A program made the position numbers and the translations under genes. This document shows, piece after piece, positions 34,459 through 43,707 of a stretch of 64,000 bases of DNA; positions within the stretch are counted from its first letter, which is position 1; every line of letters begins with the position of its first letter. Source of the DNA: Bacillota bacterium (GTDB lineage Bacteria > Bacillota > Clostridia > Lachnospirales > Lachnospiraceae); assembly GCA_023421075.1 (NCBI GenBank), contig JAEZUM010000022.1, positions 1-64,000 of the forward strand. The letters are read 5' to 3'. Under the pieces are notes generated by a model. The model searched no databases. It had not been told where the DNA came from and saw nothing but the letters and a program-made list of their open reading frames with translations.

Positions 34459-35157
34459 TTACTTTTTCGTTGTTTTCTGCGTCTCTACTTTCTTGGTACC
34501 TTCCGGCTTCACCTGTTTCTCAGGCTTCTTCACATCCGGTCTGCTCTCCTTCTTTGAACCCATCAGCGAGCTGTCTATCATCTTCTCAATCATATGCTTT
34601 CTCATATATACATCAAAGCAAAGCATACTGATGAAGGAAAACATCGTTAAAAATTCCTGATCCTCCGGATCGGTTACATCGGTAAAGGACTCCTTGGCCT
34701 TCGTCATCTTGCGAATCATATCCTTCGTCAGAGCATCGGTCTGCTCCTTCTCCAATCGAAAGATCTCTTCATAGATATCCTCCAGCTTAACCTTTGATTT
34801 CTCGCCGTAATAACGATCCGTTAACGGATTAAAGATGCTTTGTATATCATTAATGGAAAGAATATTCTTAAAATAGTAGATAAAAATCAAAAGGAACATA
34901 TGCTCCTTTGTGTATTTCTTCTTATTCGGCGGAGGTAACAGCTCATTCTTCGTATAGTTGTTGATCATCGTCTTCGTAAGAAGCTTATCTTCGCTGTAAC
35001 GTTTGGAGGACTTAAGGTGCTTATCCATAAACGTAGTAACCTGATCCATGTATAGATCTATATTCGGTATATCATCCGGCATAATATATTTGACATCCTT
35101 CAGGCTGTCAATCATACCCTTGATATACTCCTCTTTCGTCATTTCCAATGTAATCAC
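34459..35157 (-). CDS. DUF1836 domain protein
   Basis: 232 residues. The central MINNYTKNELLPPPNKKKYTKEHMFLLIFIYYFK is the DUF1836 core, a MerR-like winged helix seen in Firmicutes. A helical domain follows (TLTKDMIRKMTKAKESFTD), then a basic Lys/Glu/Pro-rich tail (from about 200) that is probably disordered. No signal peptide; a hydrophobic stretch near 180 (FLTMFSFISMLCFDVYM) may be a buried helix. A role in transcription is suggested by the fold only. Confidence 0.85.
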   Translation of the reverse strand: MITLEMTKEEYIKGMIDSLKDVKYIMPDDIPNIDLYMDQVTTFMDKHLKSSKRYSEDKLLTKTMINNYTKNELLPPPNKKKYTKEHMFLLIFIYYFKNILSINDIQSIFNPLTDRYYGEKSKVKLEDIYEEIFRLEKEQTDALTKDMIRKMTKAKESFTDVTDPEDQEFLTMFSFISMLCFDVYMRKHMIEKMIDSSLMGSKKESRPDVKKPEKQVKPEGTKKVETQKTTKK

Positions 35158-35254
35158 CTCTATTTCATTATATAGTATCCGTTACTAGATGTCAAAGCAA
35201 AAATAAACAGATAGCTAGCAGTAATTGCTAATCATAGGAATGAGAAAAGCAGGG

Positions 35255-35283
35255 TTGATACTACTACTTTCCCATGCTATAAT
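35255..35283 (+). promoter_or_regulatory. Promoter of pcrA
   Basis: TTGATA (35255-35260), 17 bases, TATAAT (35278-35283), about 55 bases ahead of the pcrA start codon. Confidence 0.75.
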
Positions 35284-35338
35284 AAACATATGTTTGTGGT
35301 TTCACAAACGGATCACTTAGGACAGGCAGGTATAAATA

Positions 35339-37666
35339 ATGAGTATATATGACACTTTAAATCCCGAACAACAGCGTGCTGTGTTCCATGACAAGGGACC
35401 TCTGCTTATTCTCGCAGGCGCCGGTTCCGGTAAGACCCGAGTATTAACCCACCGGATTGCGTATCTGATTGAAGAGCGGGATGTGAATCCATATAATATC
35501 CTGGCAATTACCTTTACAAATAAAGCAGCTAAGGAAATGCGGGAAAGAGTTGATAAGATCGTAGGCTACGGCTCGGAGAACATCTGGGTCAGCACCTTTC
35601 ATTCCACCTGCGTGCGAATCCTCAGAAGATTTATTGATACCATCGGTTTTTCTCGTAGCTTCACCATATATGACGGGGATGACCAGAAGACACTGATGCG
35701 CGAGATTTGCAAGTACCTGAACATTGACACCAAGAAAACCAATGAGCGTGCAATCCTATCCGTAATCTCAAAAGCCAAGGATGAGCTGATCTCACCCGAT
35801 GAATTTGCTCGCAATGCAGGCCGGGATGCAAACCAGCTTCGATATGCACAAGCCTACACGGAATACCAGAAGCGTCTTAGACAGAGCAATGCTTTGGATT
35901 TTGATGATTTGATTTATCGTACGGTAGAACTGTTTCAGACCAATCCCGATGCTTTGGAATTCTATCAGCATCGGTTCCGTTATATTATGGTTGATGAGTA
36001 TCAGGATACCAACACGGCACAGTTTCGTTTAATCCATATGCTAGCAAGCGGTATTAACAATTACGGCGAACATGAATATAATCTCTGTGTAGTAGGTGAT
36101 GATGACCAGTCCATCTACAAGTTCCGTGGTGCTAATATTTATAACATTCTTAACTTTGAACGGGCATTTCCAAACACAACCGTGATAAAACTGGAGCAAA
36201 ATTACCGTTCTACCAAGAGCATCCTAAATGCTGCCAATGAAGTAATCTGTAACAATCAGGGAAGGAAGGATAAATCCCTCTGGACAGAGAACGAGGAGGG
36301 TGAACCGGTTCACTACACACAGTTTGATACAGACTTTGAAGAAGCGGATAACATTACCTCTGAGATTAAGAATATCGTCGAAGAAGGTAAGGCATGCTAC
36401 AATGATTTTGCGATCCTGTACCGTACCAATGCCCAGTCCCGCCTTTTCGAGGAAAAGCTTCTGCTGCGTAACATACCATATAAAATCATCGGCAGTGTAA
36501 ATTTCTATGCTCGTAAAGAGATTAAGGATATGTTAGCCTATCTCAAAACGATTGATAACGGTCTGGACAGTATTGCGGTGAAGCGTATCATCAATGTACC
36601 AAGACGCGGAATTGGCTTAACCACTGTGGACAGAGTGAATGATTATGCCGTACAGAATGATATGAGCTTTTATGACGCTCTGACCAGATCACAGTACATT
36701 CCCGGCTTAGAACGTGCTTCCTCTAAGCTTACCCCCTTCATCAGCCTGATTGAAGGCTTAAAATCCAGAGTTCGGCGTGAAGGATATTCCTTGAAGGAGC
36801 TGATTGATGACATTCTTGATGCTACCGGATATCTGAGAGAATTAGAGCAGGAGAACGAGGAGGATGCACAGGATCGCATCGGTAATATCAACGAACTTGT
36901 GAATAAGCTCGTAACCTATGAAGAAAATACGGAAGAACCTACCTTAGGCGGTTTTCTGGAGGAGGTCGCCCTGGTATCCGATATCGATACCCTGGAGGAG
37001 GGTGCAGAGCATATCGTACTGATGACCTTACATAGTGCCAAAGGTCTGGAATTTCCTTATGTATATCTCTGCGGAATGGAGGAAGGTGTCTTCCCCGGTT
37101 ATATGTCCCTCTATGCAGATAATCCGAATGAGGAGATTGAGGAAGAACGGAGATTATGTTATGTCGGCATCACCAGAGCAATGAAGCAGCTCTCCTTAAC
37201 CGCTGCAAAACAGAGAATGCTTCGTGGTGAGACCCAATATAATAAGCCTTCCCGATTTGTTAATGAGATCCCAAGATATCTTCTTAAGATGACAACTCCG
37301 GGGCCCCGTCGCTCGGCTTACCTTTTTAAGGATGAGGATGGTTACCCTGCAAAACGTCGTTTCGATGACTCAGCGGTCAACTTTTCAAAGGAACTGAATT
37401 TTGATAAACCCTCTACCGGTAATTACAAGCCAAACCAGACTACTTATAAGCCCTTCATCTCAGCAGAAACCAAACAATTCGAAGGCAGTAAGATGGGTAC
37501 TCTGGATTATGGTGTCGGAGACACTGTAAAGCACATTAAATTCGGGATCGGGGTGGTAACCGATATCACCAAGGGTGGTAAGGATTATGAGGTGACCGTT
37601 GAATTTCCTGACTTTGGTGTGAAGAAGCTTCTCTCAACCTTCGCGAATTTGAAAAAGATTAATTAA
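35339..37666 (+). CDS. pcrA: ATP-dependent 3'-5' DNA helicase PcrA/UvrD
   Basis: 775 residues, a superfamily 1A helicase with all motifs: Q motif LNPEQQRAV, Walker A AGAGSGKT (26-33), Ia TFTNKAAKEMRERV, II VDEYQDTN, III GDDDQSIYKFRGA, IV LEQNYRST, V TLHSAKGLEFPYV, VI EERRLCYVGITRA. It unwinds DNA in repair and replication and clears RecA or stalled polymerase. The C-terminal Tudor-like segment (GVGDTVKHIKFGIGVVTDI) is the RNA-polymerase-binding part of PcrA. Single gene with its own promoter. Confidence 0.96.
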   Translation: MSIYDTLNPEQQRAVFHDKGPLLILAGAGSGKTRVLTHRIAYLIEERDVNPYNILAITFTNKAAKEMRERVDKIVGYGSENIWVSTFHSTCVRILRRFIDTIGFSRSFTIYDGDDQKTLMREICKYLNIDTKKTNERAILSVISKAKDELISPDEFARNAGRDANQLRYAQAYTEYQKRLRQSNALDFDDLIYRTVELFQTNPDALEFYQHRFRYIMVDEYQDTNTAQFRLIHMLASGINNYGEHEYNLCVVGDDDQSIYKFRGANIYNILNFERAFPNTTVIKLEQNYRSTKSILNAANEVICNNQGRKDKSLWTENEEGEPVHYTQFDTDFEEADNITSEIKNIVEEGKACYNDFAILYRTNAQSRLFEEKLLLRNIPYKIIGSVNFYARKEIKDMLAYLKTIDNGLDSIAVKRIINVPRRGIGLTTVDRVNDYAVQNDMSFYDALTRSQYIPGLERASSKLTPFISLIEGLKSRVRREGYSLKELIDDILDATGYLRELEQENEEDAQDRIGNINELVNKLVTYEENTEEPTLGGFLEEVALVSDIDTLEEGAEHIVLMTLHSAKGLEFPYVYLCGMEEGVFPGYMSLYADNPNEEIEEERRLCYVGITRAMKQLSLTAAKQRMLRGETQYNKPSRFVNEIPRYLLKMTTPGPRRSAYLFKDEDGYPAKRRFDDSAVNFSKELNFDKPSTGNYKPNQTTYKPFISAETKQFEGSKMGTLDYGVGDTVKHIKFGIGVVTDITKGGKDYEVTVEFPDFGVKKLLSTFANLKKIN

Positions 37667-37843
37667 TGTAATTCATGAATAAGTTTTCTATATTTTTGAA
37701 ATATTATAGTAAAGCAGCATGTATTGTGATATACTATAGGTACTAAAACGACAAGGAAGATTTATCCATCTCTCTTGACAATAATACATGTTTCATGAAA
37801 ATCTGCTTATGATTTTCTAACAATAAGAAAGGAAGTGTTATTC

Positions 37844-38119
37844 ATGGGAACTAAAATTGATGAGCTTTTAAGTACAATGAAACTTGGTGAATTGGTTCAC
37901 AGAAAAGATCCGATGGAGAAAAGAAGACACATGATAATCTGTGTTCTCGCAATTATCGGTGCTGTCGCTGCTGTTGCTGCAATTGCTTACGCTGTATATA
38001 GGTATATGAATCCGGATTATCTTGAGGATTTCGATGATGATTTTGATGATTATGAAGATGACGTAGATCTGGATATGACTGCTGACGAAGAACCGGCTAC
38101 GGCAACTTCCGAAGAATAA
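37844..38119 (+). CDS. Small single-span membrane protein with acidic tail
   Basis: 91 residues from ATG 37844 after AAAGGAAGTG; an in-frame GTG lies at 37835. N-terminus GTKIDELLSTMKLGELVHRKDPMEKRRH, one membrane segment (IICVLAIIGAVAAVAAIAYAV), then a highly acidic tail (FDDDFDDYEDDVDLD). Similar small proteins occur widely in Lachnospiraceae as I recall, without a known role. The basic loop before the span suggests the N-terminus is inside and the acidic tail outside. Confidence 0.7.
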   Translation: MGTKIDELLSTMKLGELVHRKDPMEKRRHMIICVLAIIGAVAAVAAIAYAVYRYMNPDYLEDFDDDFDDYEDDVDLDMTADEEPATATSEE

Positions 38120-38467
38120 TTATTCGAATAGCATTTTAATAGCTGCCGCAATTTAGGTAGCGTAGATAAAGGAAGGTATATGAGCTTACCTCACACACAG
38201 GTTGACGTACACTTCTCCGTTTTGTAAGTCCGAATCGTACAATTATGTACGTTTCTGCCTTACAAAATCGGAGATGCGTTCGTCAAACAGTGTATTATGG
38301 TAAGCCCACATACCTTCCTTTATTGATTTTATTCATTGTTCGGCAGCTCTATAATTTGCCTAAATTCATTAAGAATACTTAATCATAATTATTCGCCGCT
38401 TTTTATTGGTAGTGAATTGGTGTTATAGTGATCGACAGCCAATAATGAGTGTTTTTTCGTATTATGG
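38120..38467. other. Convergent intergenic region, 348 bases, with a giant hairpin
   Basis: Lies between two genes that converge. Most of it is taken up by the structured element listed next. Outside that element no frame, promoter or T-tailed terminator was seen. Confidence 0.6.
38141..38348. repeat. Very long imperfect inverted repeat (about 157-base hairpin plus outer stem)
   Basis: A perfect 14-base stem (38167-38180 with 38310-38323, ATAAAGGAAGGTAT), a 10-base stem with one G.U (38181-38190 with 38299-38308), GTTGACG/CGTCAAAC, TCTCCGTTTTGTAAG pairing with 38259-38274 with one bulge, and an apical CGTAC/GTACG (38236-38240 with 38247-38251). Further out AGCTGCCG (38141-38148) matches CGGCAGCT (38341-38348). 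Many differences between the arms keep pairing or are bulges. It could be an RNA, a terminator for both neighbours, or a decayed MITE-like element. Confidence 0.75.
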
Positions 38468-39463
38468 TTACTTATTTGCTGCTTTTTTTGCGTACTCCGT
38501 TGTTACGATGTCATTATAGGGAACGCGTTTCGTTAATTGGCCGGCATCGTCTAAGATATCCTGAAGCAGGGTGAGGCTTCCTTCTTCGAAGATCAGGTTA
38601 TCCTTCCAGGTGTCCTGCTCATAATATCTGGTTACAATCATGACCAGCTTCTCTCGTTCTGTCTCAGCAAATTGTGGTTGGATAACCTCTGCAATTTCCT
38701 CCGGGGTATGGGAGGCTACAAAGTTAATTCCCTTCTGTACCGCATTGGTAAAGCTCTGGATAACATCTGCATTTTTCTTAAGATAGCTCTTCTTCACAGA
38801 GAAGGAGGTATAGGGAACCTTACCGCTTTCTACTCCCAGTGATGCTACTACCTTTCCTACGCCCTCCAGCTCTAAGGCGGTCGCTGCAGGCTCAAACTCG
38901 ATGGTATAATCACCTTGGCCGGAAGAGAAGGCTTGGGAGGTCAAACCAAAATCAATATTCTGGATGATGGTAAGGTCCTTCTTCGGGTCCAGTCCCTGCT
39001 TTTTCAGGATATACTCGAATACCATCTCCGGCATACCACCTGCTCTTCCGCCAATGACGGTCTTATTCTTCACGTTCTCCCACTTAAAATCCTCCGTAAG
39101 ATTACGACTTACCAAGAAATTACCTGCTCTCTGGGTAAGCTGAGCAAAATTCACGACATAATCCTCGGCACCCTCATTATACACATAGATCGATGCCTCA
39201 GCTCCCATGAATCCGATGTCACAATCCCCGGACAGCAACGCTGTCATTGTCTTATCAGCGCCCAGGCCATTCACCAGATTAACCTTAAGCCCTTCATCTT
39301 CGAAATAACCTTTCTCAAAAGCAACATACATCGGCGCATAGAAGATGGAGTGTGCCACCTCATTTAGTGTGACTTCTGTTAATCCCGAACTGCTTTTACA
39401 ACCTGTCAGTGTCGTTACGAGCATAGTAAGTACTGCTAGTACACATATGAATTTTCGTATCAT
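38468..39463 (-). CDS. Orphan SsuA/THI5-like substrate-binding lipoprotein
   Basis: 331 residues. Lipobox LTGC with Cys22, then an NMT1/THI5-like or SsuA-type fold (EVTLNEVAHSIFYAPMYVAFEKGYFEDEGLKV, GADKTMTALLSGDCDIGFMGAEAS, IGGRAGGMPEMVFEYILKK). Such proteins deliver sulfonates, nitrate or the thiamine pyrimidine HMP to an ABC importer. No permease or ATPase gene is nearby, so it is an orphan. A thiamine-precursor role is possible because ThiY is of this fold, but no TPP riboswitch precedes it. Confidence 0.85.
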   Translation of the reverse strand: MIRKFICVLAVLTMLVTTLTGCKSSSGLTEVTLNEVAHSIFYAPMYVAFEKGYFEDEGLKVNLVNGLGADKTMTALLSGDCDIGFMGAEASIYVYNEGAEDYVVNFAQLTQRAGNFLVSRNLTEDFKWENVKNKTVIGGRAGGMPEMVFEYILKKQGLDPKKDLTIIQNIDFGLTSQAFSSGQGDYTIEFEPAATALELEGVGKVVASLGVESGKVPYTSFSVKKSYLKKNADVIQSFTNAVQKGINFVASHTPEEIAEVIQPQFAETEREKLVMIVTRYYEQDTWKDNLIFEEGSLTLLQDILDDAGQLTKRVPYNDIVTTEYAKKAANK

Positions 39464-39596
39464 AACATCCTCCGAAGTAACTCATTACCCTTTAATATAT
39501 TCGAAGAGTCCTGTAAATTGTGCCAGTACTACCCGATTCTTTCATATTATCTCTTAAACCGGAGATAACACCTCTCGTGAATAATCCATGGTATTA

Positions 39597-39626
39597 TAAA
39601 AAGGGAGACCGCTTAGGATCTCCCTT
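39597..39626 (-). terminator. Terminator after the HtrA-like gene
   Basis: AAGGGAGA/TCTCCCTT (39601-39608 and 39619-39626), followed on the minus strand by TTTTTATAATA, 43 bases past the stop at 39670. Confidence 0.85.
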
Positions 39627-39669
39627 CTATGATATATATGTTATTCAACGAATATAAGATATTGCTTAT

Positions 39670-41115
39670 TTATTTCGAGCCAAGGGTAATCTCAAGAACT
39701 TTCTCAGAATAGGCTCCACCATCAAGTACCTGAATGGTTAATTTTACATTCTGGCCGGCTTTCTTATAGCTGAGTGCATTCTTCAGATCCTCGATTGTCT
39801 CAATCTTGCTGCCGTCTAATCCGGTAATAATATCTCCTTGCATGAGTCCGGCTTTCTCTGCCGGAGAACCTGCTACCACATCGTTGACATAGACACCGAT
39901 TGGCATATTAAAACGTTCGGAATAGATCTCATTTACTTCCTGTGCCGTTGAGGAATCTATACCGAGAAAGCCCTGATCTTCTGCGGCAATTGCTTCACGG
40001 TTCATCAACTCATTGATCATCGGGATTGCATCGGAGATGGGAATAGCATACCCCATACCTTCTATCTCCTCAGAAGCAAACTTAACCGAGTTGATACCGA
40101 TAACCTGTCCGGAGGTATTGATCAGCGCTCCACCGCTGTTACCGGGATTGATTGCTGCGTCGGTCTGTAATAATGTCATAGTCTGATCAGCGATGGTTAC
40201 TTCTCTGTTCACAGCGCTTACATAGCCTACTGTTACCGACTGTCCATAGCCAAGAGCATTACCGATAGCGATAACCATTTCACCGGGATTCATCTCACCG
40301 GAATTGCCAAGGGTAGCCACCTTGATGGCTGATGCGGTCTCTTCGGATAAGCTGTTAATATCTACAGTAAGTACCGCAAGATCTGTATTCGCCTCTGCAC
40401 CTTTAATTGTTGCGGAAGCAGTCGTCTCGTCTGAAAATACGATTTCAATCGCTGTAGCACCTTCCACCACGTGATTATTCGTAACGATCAGCAATTCGGA
40501 GCCATTCTGTGCGATGATAATTCCGGAACCGCTTCCTTCGGATTCCTGAGAGAATTGTCTACCAAAGAAATCCTGTGTTGTCACGGTAGCCTTTGAATTA
40601 ATCGCAACGATGGAGGGCATTACATTCTCTACTACCTCAGATACATCGGTGACAACCGTATTAGAAGAATTGTCTACCGTACTAATTGTATCCTTAGACG
40701 ATGTGTTCTGACTTACAGCTTCGATCTTTATACTGCTATCGTCCTCGTTCGCGCCGAGCTTACTATCCTCCGGCCATGCCAACATATAATAGCCCTGGAA
40801 CGCAGCACCTGCAATCAAACCAAAGGCCACTGCAGCGGCTGTGATTTTAACTGCACCGAGGAAACGTCTTTTCTTCTTCGGTCTAACTTCCTGTGTAACT
40901 GTCGAGGTGTAACCCGCGCCGTAATTGTAGCTTCCGTAATTATTCTGGCTGTTCGATATACTATCCTGAATGATGCTGTTACCGGTATAAGAATAATTAC
41001 TTCCACCTTCAAAATTTTGACTGCTCTGATTATTCTGACTTCCGTTTAAGTCTGACTTCGTATTCGGAGTTGGATTATTATTGTTATTTTCGTTGTTGTT
41101 GAATTCGTTATTCAT
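39670..41115 (-). CDS. HtrA/DegP-like S1C serine protease
   Basis: 481 residues. An Asn/Gln/Ser-rich cytoplasmic tail (1-77), a basic stretch and one membrane segment (about 85-113) anchor an extracellular protease domain with the triad His215 (TNNHVV), Asp245 (NTDLAVL) and Ser327 (NPGNSGGALI). A PDZ domain follows (about 385-475, LMQGDIITGLDGSKIETIEDLKN). It degrades or refolds damaged surface proteins. The very Asn-rich N-terminus is typical of clostridial HtrA proteins. GGAGAG precedes the ATG. Monocistronic. Confidence 0.93.
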   Translation of the reverse strand: MNNEFNNNENNNNNPTPNTKSDLNGSQNNQSSQNFEGGSNYSYTGNSIIQDSISNSQNNYGSYNYGAGYTSTVTQEVRPKKKRRFLGAVKITAAAVAFGLIAGAAFQGYYMLAWPEDSKLGANEDDSSIKIEAVSQNTSSKDTISTVDNSSNTVVTDVSEVVENVMPSIVAINSKATVTTQDFFGRQFSQESEGSGSGIIIAQNGSELLIVTNNHVVEGATAIEIVFSDETTASATIKGAEANTDLAVLTVDINSLSEETASAIKVATLGNSGEMNPGEMVIAIGNALGYGQSVTVGYVSAVNREVTIADQTMTLLQTDAAINPGNSGGALINTSGQVIGINSVKFASEEIEGMGYAIPISDAIPMINELMNREAIAAEDQGFLGIDSSTAQEVNEIYSERFNMPIGVYVNDVVAGSPAEKAGLMQGDIITGLDGSKIETIEDLKNALSYKKAGQNVKLTIQVLDGGAYSEKVLEITLGSK

Positions 41116-41297
41116 ACAAACTCTCCTTTCAAAATGTTATCTAGAATGAATGATCAGGTTTTATCCTGCTGTTTCCTTTTGATAAGGATAGTGTATCAAT
41201 AAATTATGTTCACTTTGTGTATTGTTTTTGAAAAAAATATGAAGAAACCCACTAATTTTCAAAAAACACCGTGGAACACATTGTCTTTCCCCAGAAG

Positions 41298-42437
41298 CTA
41301 TGCTTGTATTGGGACATAACTGCCCAATATCTTCATCCAGGTTGCCTCTTCCTTAATACAGTGAAGAGCATTCATAACTGCAGGATGATCCAAACCACCC
41401 TCAATGTCTACGAAGAAGCGATAAGCAAAGGCTTTCCCCTGTATCGGCCGAGATTCGATCTTTGTCAAATTTATATTATTATAGATAAAATGGGACAACA
41501 TATGGTACAAGGAACCACTCTTATGTGGTAAGACAAAACAGATACTGGTCCGTTCTGCTCCTTGTTCATACTGCATTTGATTCGAGATGATAATAAATCT
41601 GGTCGTATTGTGATCTTCATTATGAATCCCTTCCTGCAGAAGTAAAAGACCATGATACTCTCCGGCCCGTTTGCTGGCGATTGCCGCTTGCGTAATATCC
41701 TGCTCCTCAAGAACTCTGCGGGCACTTCCCGCGGTACTTCCTCCGACAATCTGCTCGATGCCCGGGTGATGCTTTAGAAAATCAGAGCATTGCAGCAGTC
41801 CCTGTCTATGGGAATATACTCTGTTGATATCCGAAAGCTTTGCTCCCGGAAGCCCCCATAGATTATGCTCTATCTTAACCATCTGTTCTCCGATAATATA
41901 ATTATCATATTCTGCCAGAAGATCGAAGATGTCGGTTAGGGTTCCGGTAGATGAATTCTCAATCGGAAGCACACCATATTCTGCTTCTCCATCTCGAATG
42001 GCCTTCATTACCTCCTCAAAGGTCTCCATCGGTATCCCGGATACCTCGGTACCAAAATACCCAAGCATCGCCTGCTCTGTATAAGCACCACGTTCCCCGT
42101 AAAAGGCAACCTTGGTGTCCCTCTTGATCGGGAAATGCTCCACCGGATGAAAGCCCAAGCTCTGCTGATTTTCTAGTAAGGAATATTGCAATCTTCGACT
42201 CATGGACATAATTTGTTTGAAAAGATCTGCAATTGCCATGCGATTGAATTCACTGCTTGTAAGCCCTTGTAATGCGGTGAGCTTCTCCTCTTCTCTCGCT
42301 GCATCAAAGATCGGCTTTCCAACGCTCTTTTTATAGGCTGCAATATCCATTGCTAGATCCATCCGCTTTTCAAACAATTCAACCATCTGGCGATCTATTT
42401 CGTCAATCTTCTTTCTACTATCCATCAAATCAACCAT
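41298..42437 (-). CDS. pheA: Bifunctional chorismate mutase / prephenate dehydratase (P-protein)
   Basis: 379 residues. Residues 1-85 are an AroQ-type chorismate mutase (DSRKKIDEIDRQMVELFEKRMDLAMDIAAYK). Residues about 110-290 are the prephenate dehydratase (VAFYGERGAYTEQAMLGYF, YGVLPIENSSTGTL, NTTRFIII). A C-terminal ACT domain has the ESRP phenylalanine-binding motif (KIESRPIQGKAFAYRFFVDI). It converts chorismate to phenylpyruvate and is feedback-inhibited by phenylalanine through the ACT domain. GGAGGTAGACG precedes the ATG. Single gene. Confidence 0.96.
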   Translation of the reverse strand: MVDLMDSRKKIDEIDRQMVELFEKRMDLAMDIAAYKKSVGKPIFDAAREEEKLTALQGLTSSEFNRMAIADLFKQIMSMSRRLQYSLLENQQSLGFHPVEHFPIKRDTKVAFYGERGAYTEQAMLGYFGTEVSGIPMETFEEVMKAIRDGEAEYGVLPIENSSTGTLTDIFDLLAEYDNYIIGEQMVKIEHNLWGLPGAKLSDINRVYSHRQGLLQCSDFLKHHPGIEQIVGGSTAGSARRVLEEQDITQAAIASKRAGEYHGLLLLQEGIHNEDHNTTRFIIISNQMQYEQGAERTSICFVLPHKSGSLYHMLSHFIYNNINLTKIESRPIQGKAFAYRFFVDIEGGLDHPAVMNALHCIKEEATWMKILGSYVPIQA

Positions 42438-42569
42438 CGTCTACCTCCGACATTTTCTATTGTTTCCCAACCTTTTGACTCATTATACTATCAGAAAGAC
42501 TCATATGCAACCCGGAAGTTCATGAAACCGTATCCACCGTATTAACTAGTGCTTTGGTTCATTCCTGTC

Positions 42570-42598
42570 TTGCAATCATTTTTATGAAGTTATATAAT
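42570..42598 (+). promoter_or_regulatory. Promoter of the DUF5050 gene
   Basis: TTGCAA (42570-42575), 17 bases, TATAAT (42593-42598), 75 bases ahead of the start codon at 42673. Confidence 0.7.
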
Positions 42599-42672
42599 GT
42601 TCATAGTAATATAAGTAGTGACGCAATCAAGCTAGCGAATACGAACAAATCATAAACCATGTGGAGGTACTT

Positions 42673-43707
42673 ATGTTAAAAACAATAAAACGATTGTTGA
42701 TTTTTCTTGCTATCATTACTGTAATCGCGATTGGAAGCATTCTGGTCTATAACTCAAACCGTACCTATTTCAATGATGATAATGAAGTCGGAAATACCTC
42801 CGGCAATATTTATAACGGCGGACTGTTCTGTGAACAAGGCGGAAAGATCTTCTTTAGCAATGATGCAGCGGACGGAAGCCTCTATGTAATGAATTCTGAT
42901 TTATCGAATTTGAAGTTTATATACGATGACAAAGCTGTTTTTATCAATTCAGACGAAAACTATGTCTATTATGTCCGAGCGAATAACACAAGAGAGGATC
43001 AACCAGGTAATATTCTGATGTTCTTTAATACCGGTGTTTACCGTATTAATCATAACGGAAAGGGGCTCAAATCCTTTACCAGTAATCCCGGGGCATATCT
43101 ATTGCTTCATGGAAATAATATCTATTTTCAACGTTATGATGTTGGTGTAGGATTATACCTTTATAAATATCAGATTGATAACAAGTTGGAACGCTTACTG
43201 TTAAAGGATGCTGTGATACCGGCTACTGTAATTGATAATGCACTGATCTATAACGGTTTTTCCCTGGATCATAATATCAATGCCATGGATTTAGCAAGTT
43301 TCACCTCTCATCCGAGATTCGAGGGTAATTATTATTACCCCATCTACCAGGGGCAATATATATACTATCTCAACATGGATGATAATTATAAAATATATCG
43401 TATGAATACAGATGGTTCGAATCCTACCCTTTTGGTAAACGAACGTTGCTTCACCTATAATATTACAAACAACGGTAAATTTCTGTATTACCAGGTGGAT
43501 GACGGCAAAAATAATAGGATCTGCCGTATAAACCTTGAGACTCTCGTAAGCGAGACTCTGATGACAGGTAATTACAAGCAGATCCATATAACAGAGAATT
43601 ATGTGTTCTTTAAGGATTTTGACAATACAAATACTTATATTATGGACCCTGATGGAGTCGTTGATATCAGTACGTTCAATCCTCCAAATCTAAATCCTGA
43701 GGAATAG
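42673..43707 (+). CDS. DUF5050-type beta-propeller protein, membrane anchored
   Basis: 344 residues from ATG 42673; GTGGAGGTACTT just before it is the ribosome site, and the frame opens at 42661. One N-terminal membrane segment (LLIFLAIITVIAIGSILVY) precedes repeated beta-propeller blades with the motif YYVNxxDxxxIYRMNxDGSNxxLL (for example YLNMDDNYKIYRMNTDGSN), the DUF5050 signature. It is predicted to be extracytoplasmic and to bind a ligand or protein. Its last 32 bases overlap the end of folC on the other strand. Function unknown. Confidence 0.8.
   Translation: MLKTIKRLLIFLAIITVIAIGSILVYNSNRTYFNDDNEVGNTSGNIYNGGLFCEQGGKIFFSNDAADGSLYVMNSDLSNLKFIYDDKAVFINSDENYVYYVRANNTREDQPGNILMFFNTGVYRINHNGKGLKSFTSNPGAYLLLHGNNIYFQRYDVGVGLYLYKYQIDNKLERLLLKDAVIPATVIDNALIYNGFSLDHNINAMDLASFTSHPRFEGNYYYPIYQGQYIYYLNMDDNYKIYRMNTDGSNPTLLVNERCFTYNITNNGKFLYYQVDDGKNNRICRINLETLVSETLMTGNYKQIHITENYVFFKDFDNTNTYIMDPDGVVDISTFNPPNLNPEE

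Noticed and set aside
38141..38348. Integron attC site
   Set aside because: The palindrome has the right size, but no GTTRRRY ends, no integrase gene and no cassette array are present.
38468..39463. Thiamine-precursor (HMP) transport assignment for the SsuA-like lipoprotein
   Set aside because: There is no TPP riboswitch, permease or ATPase nearby, so the substrate was left open.
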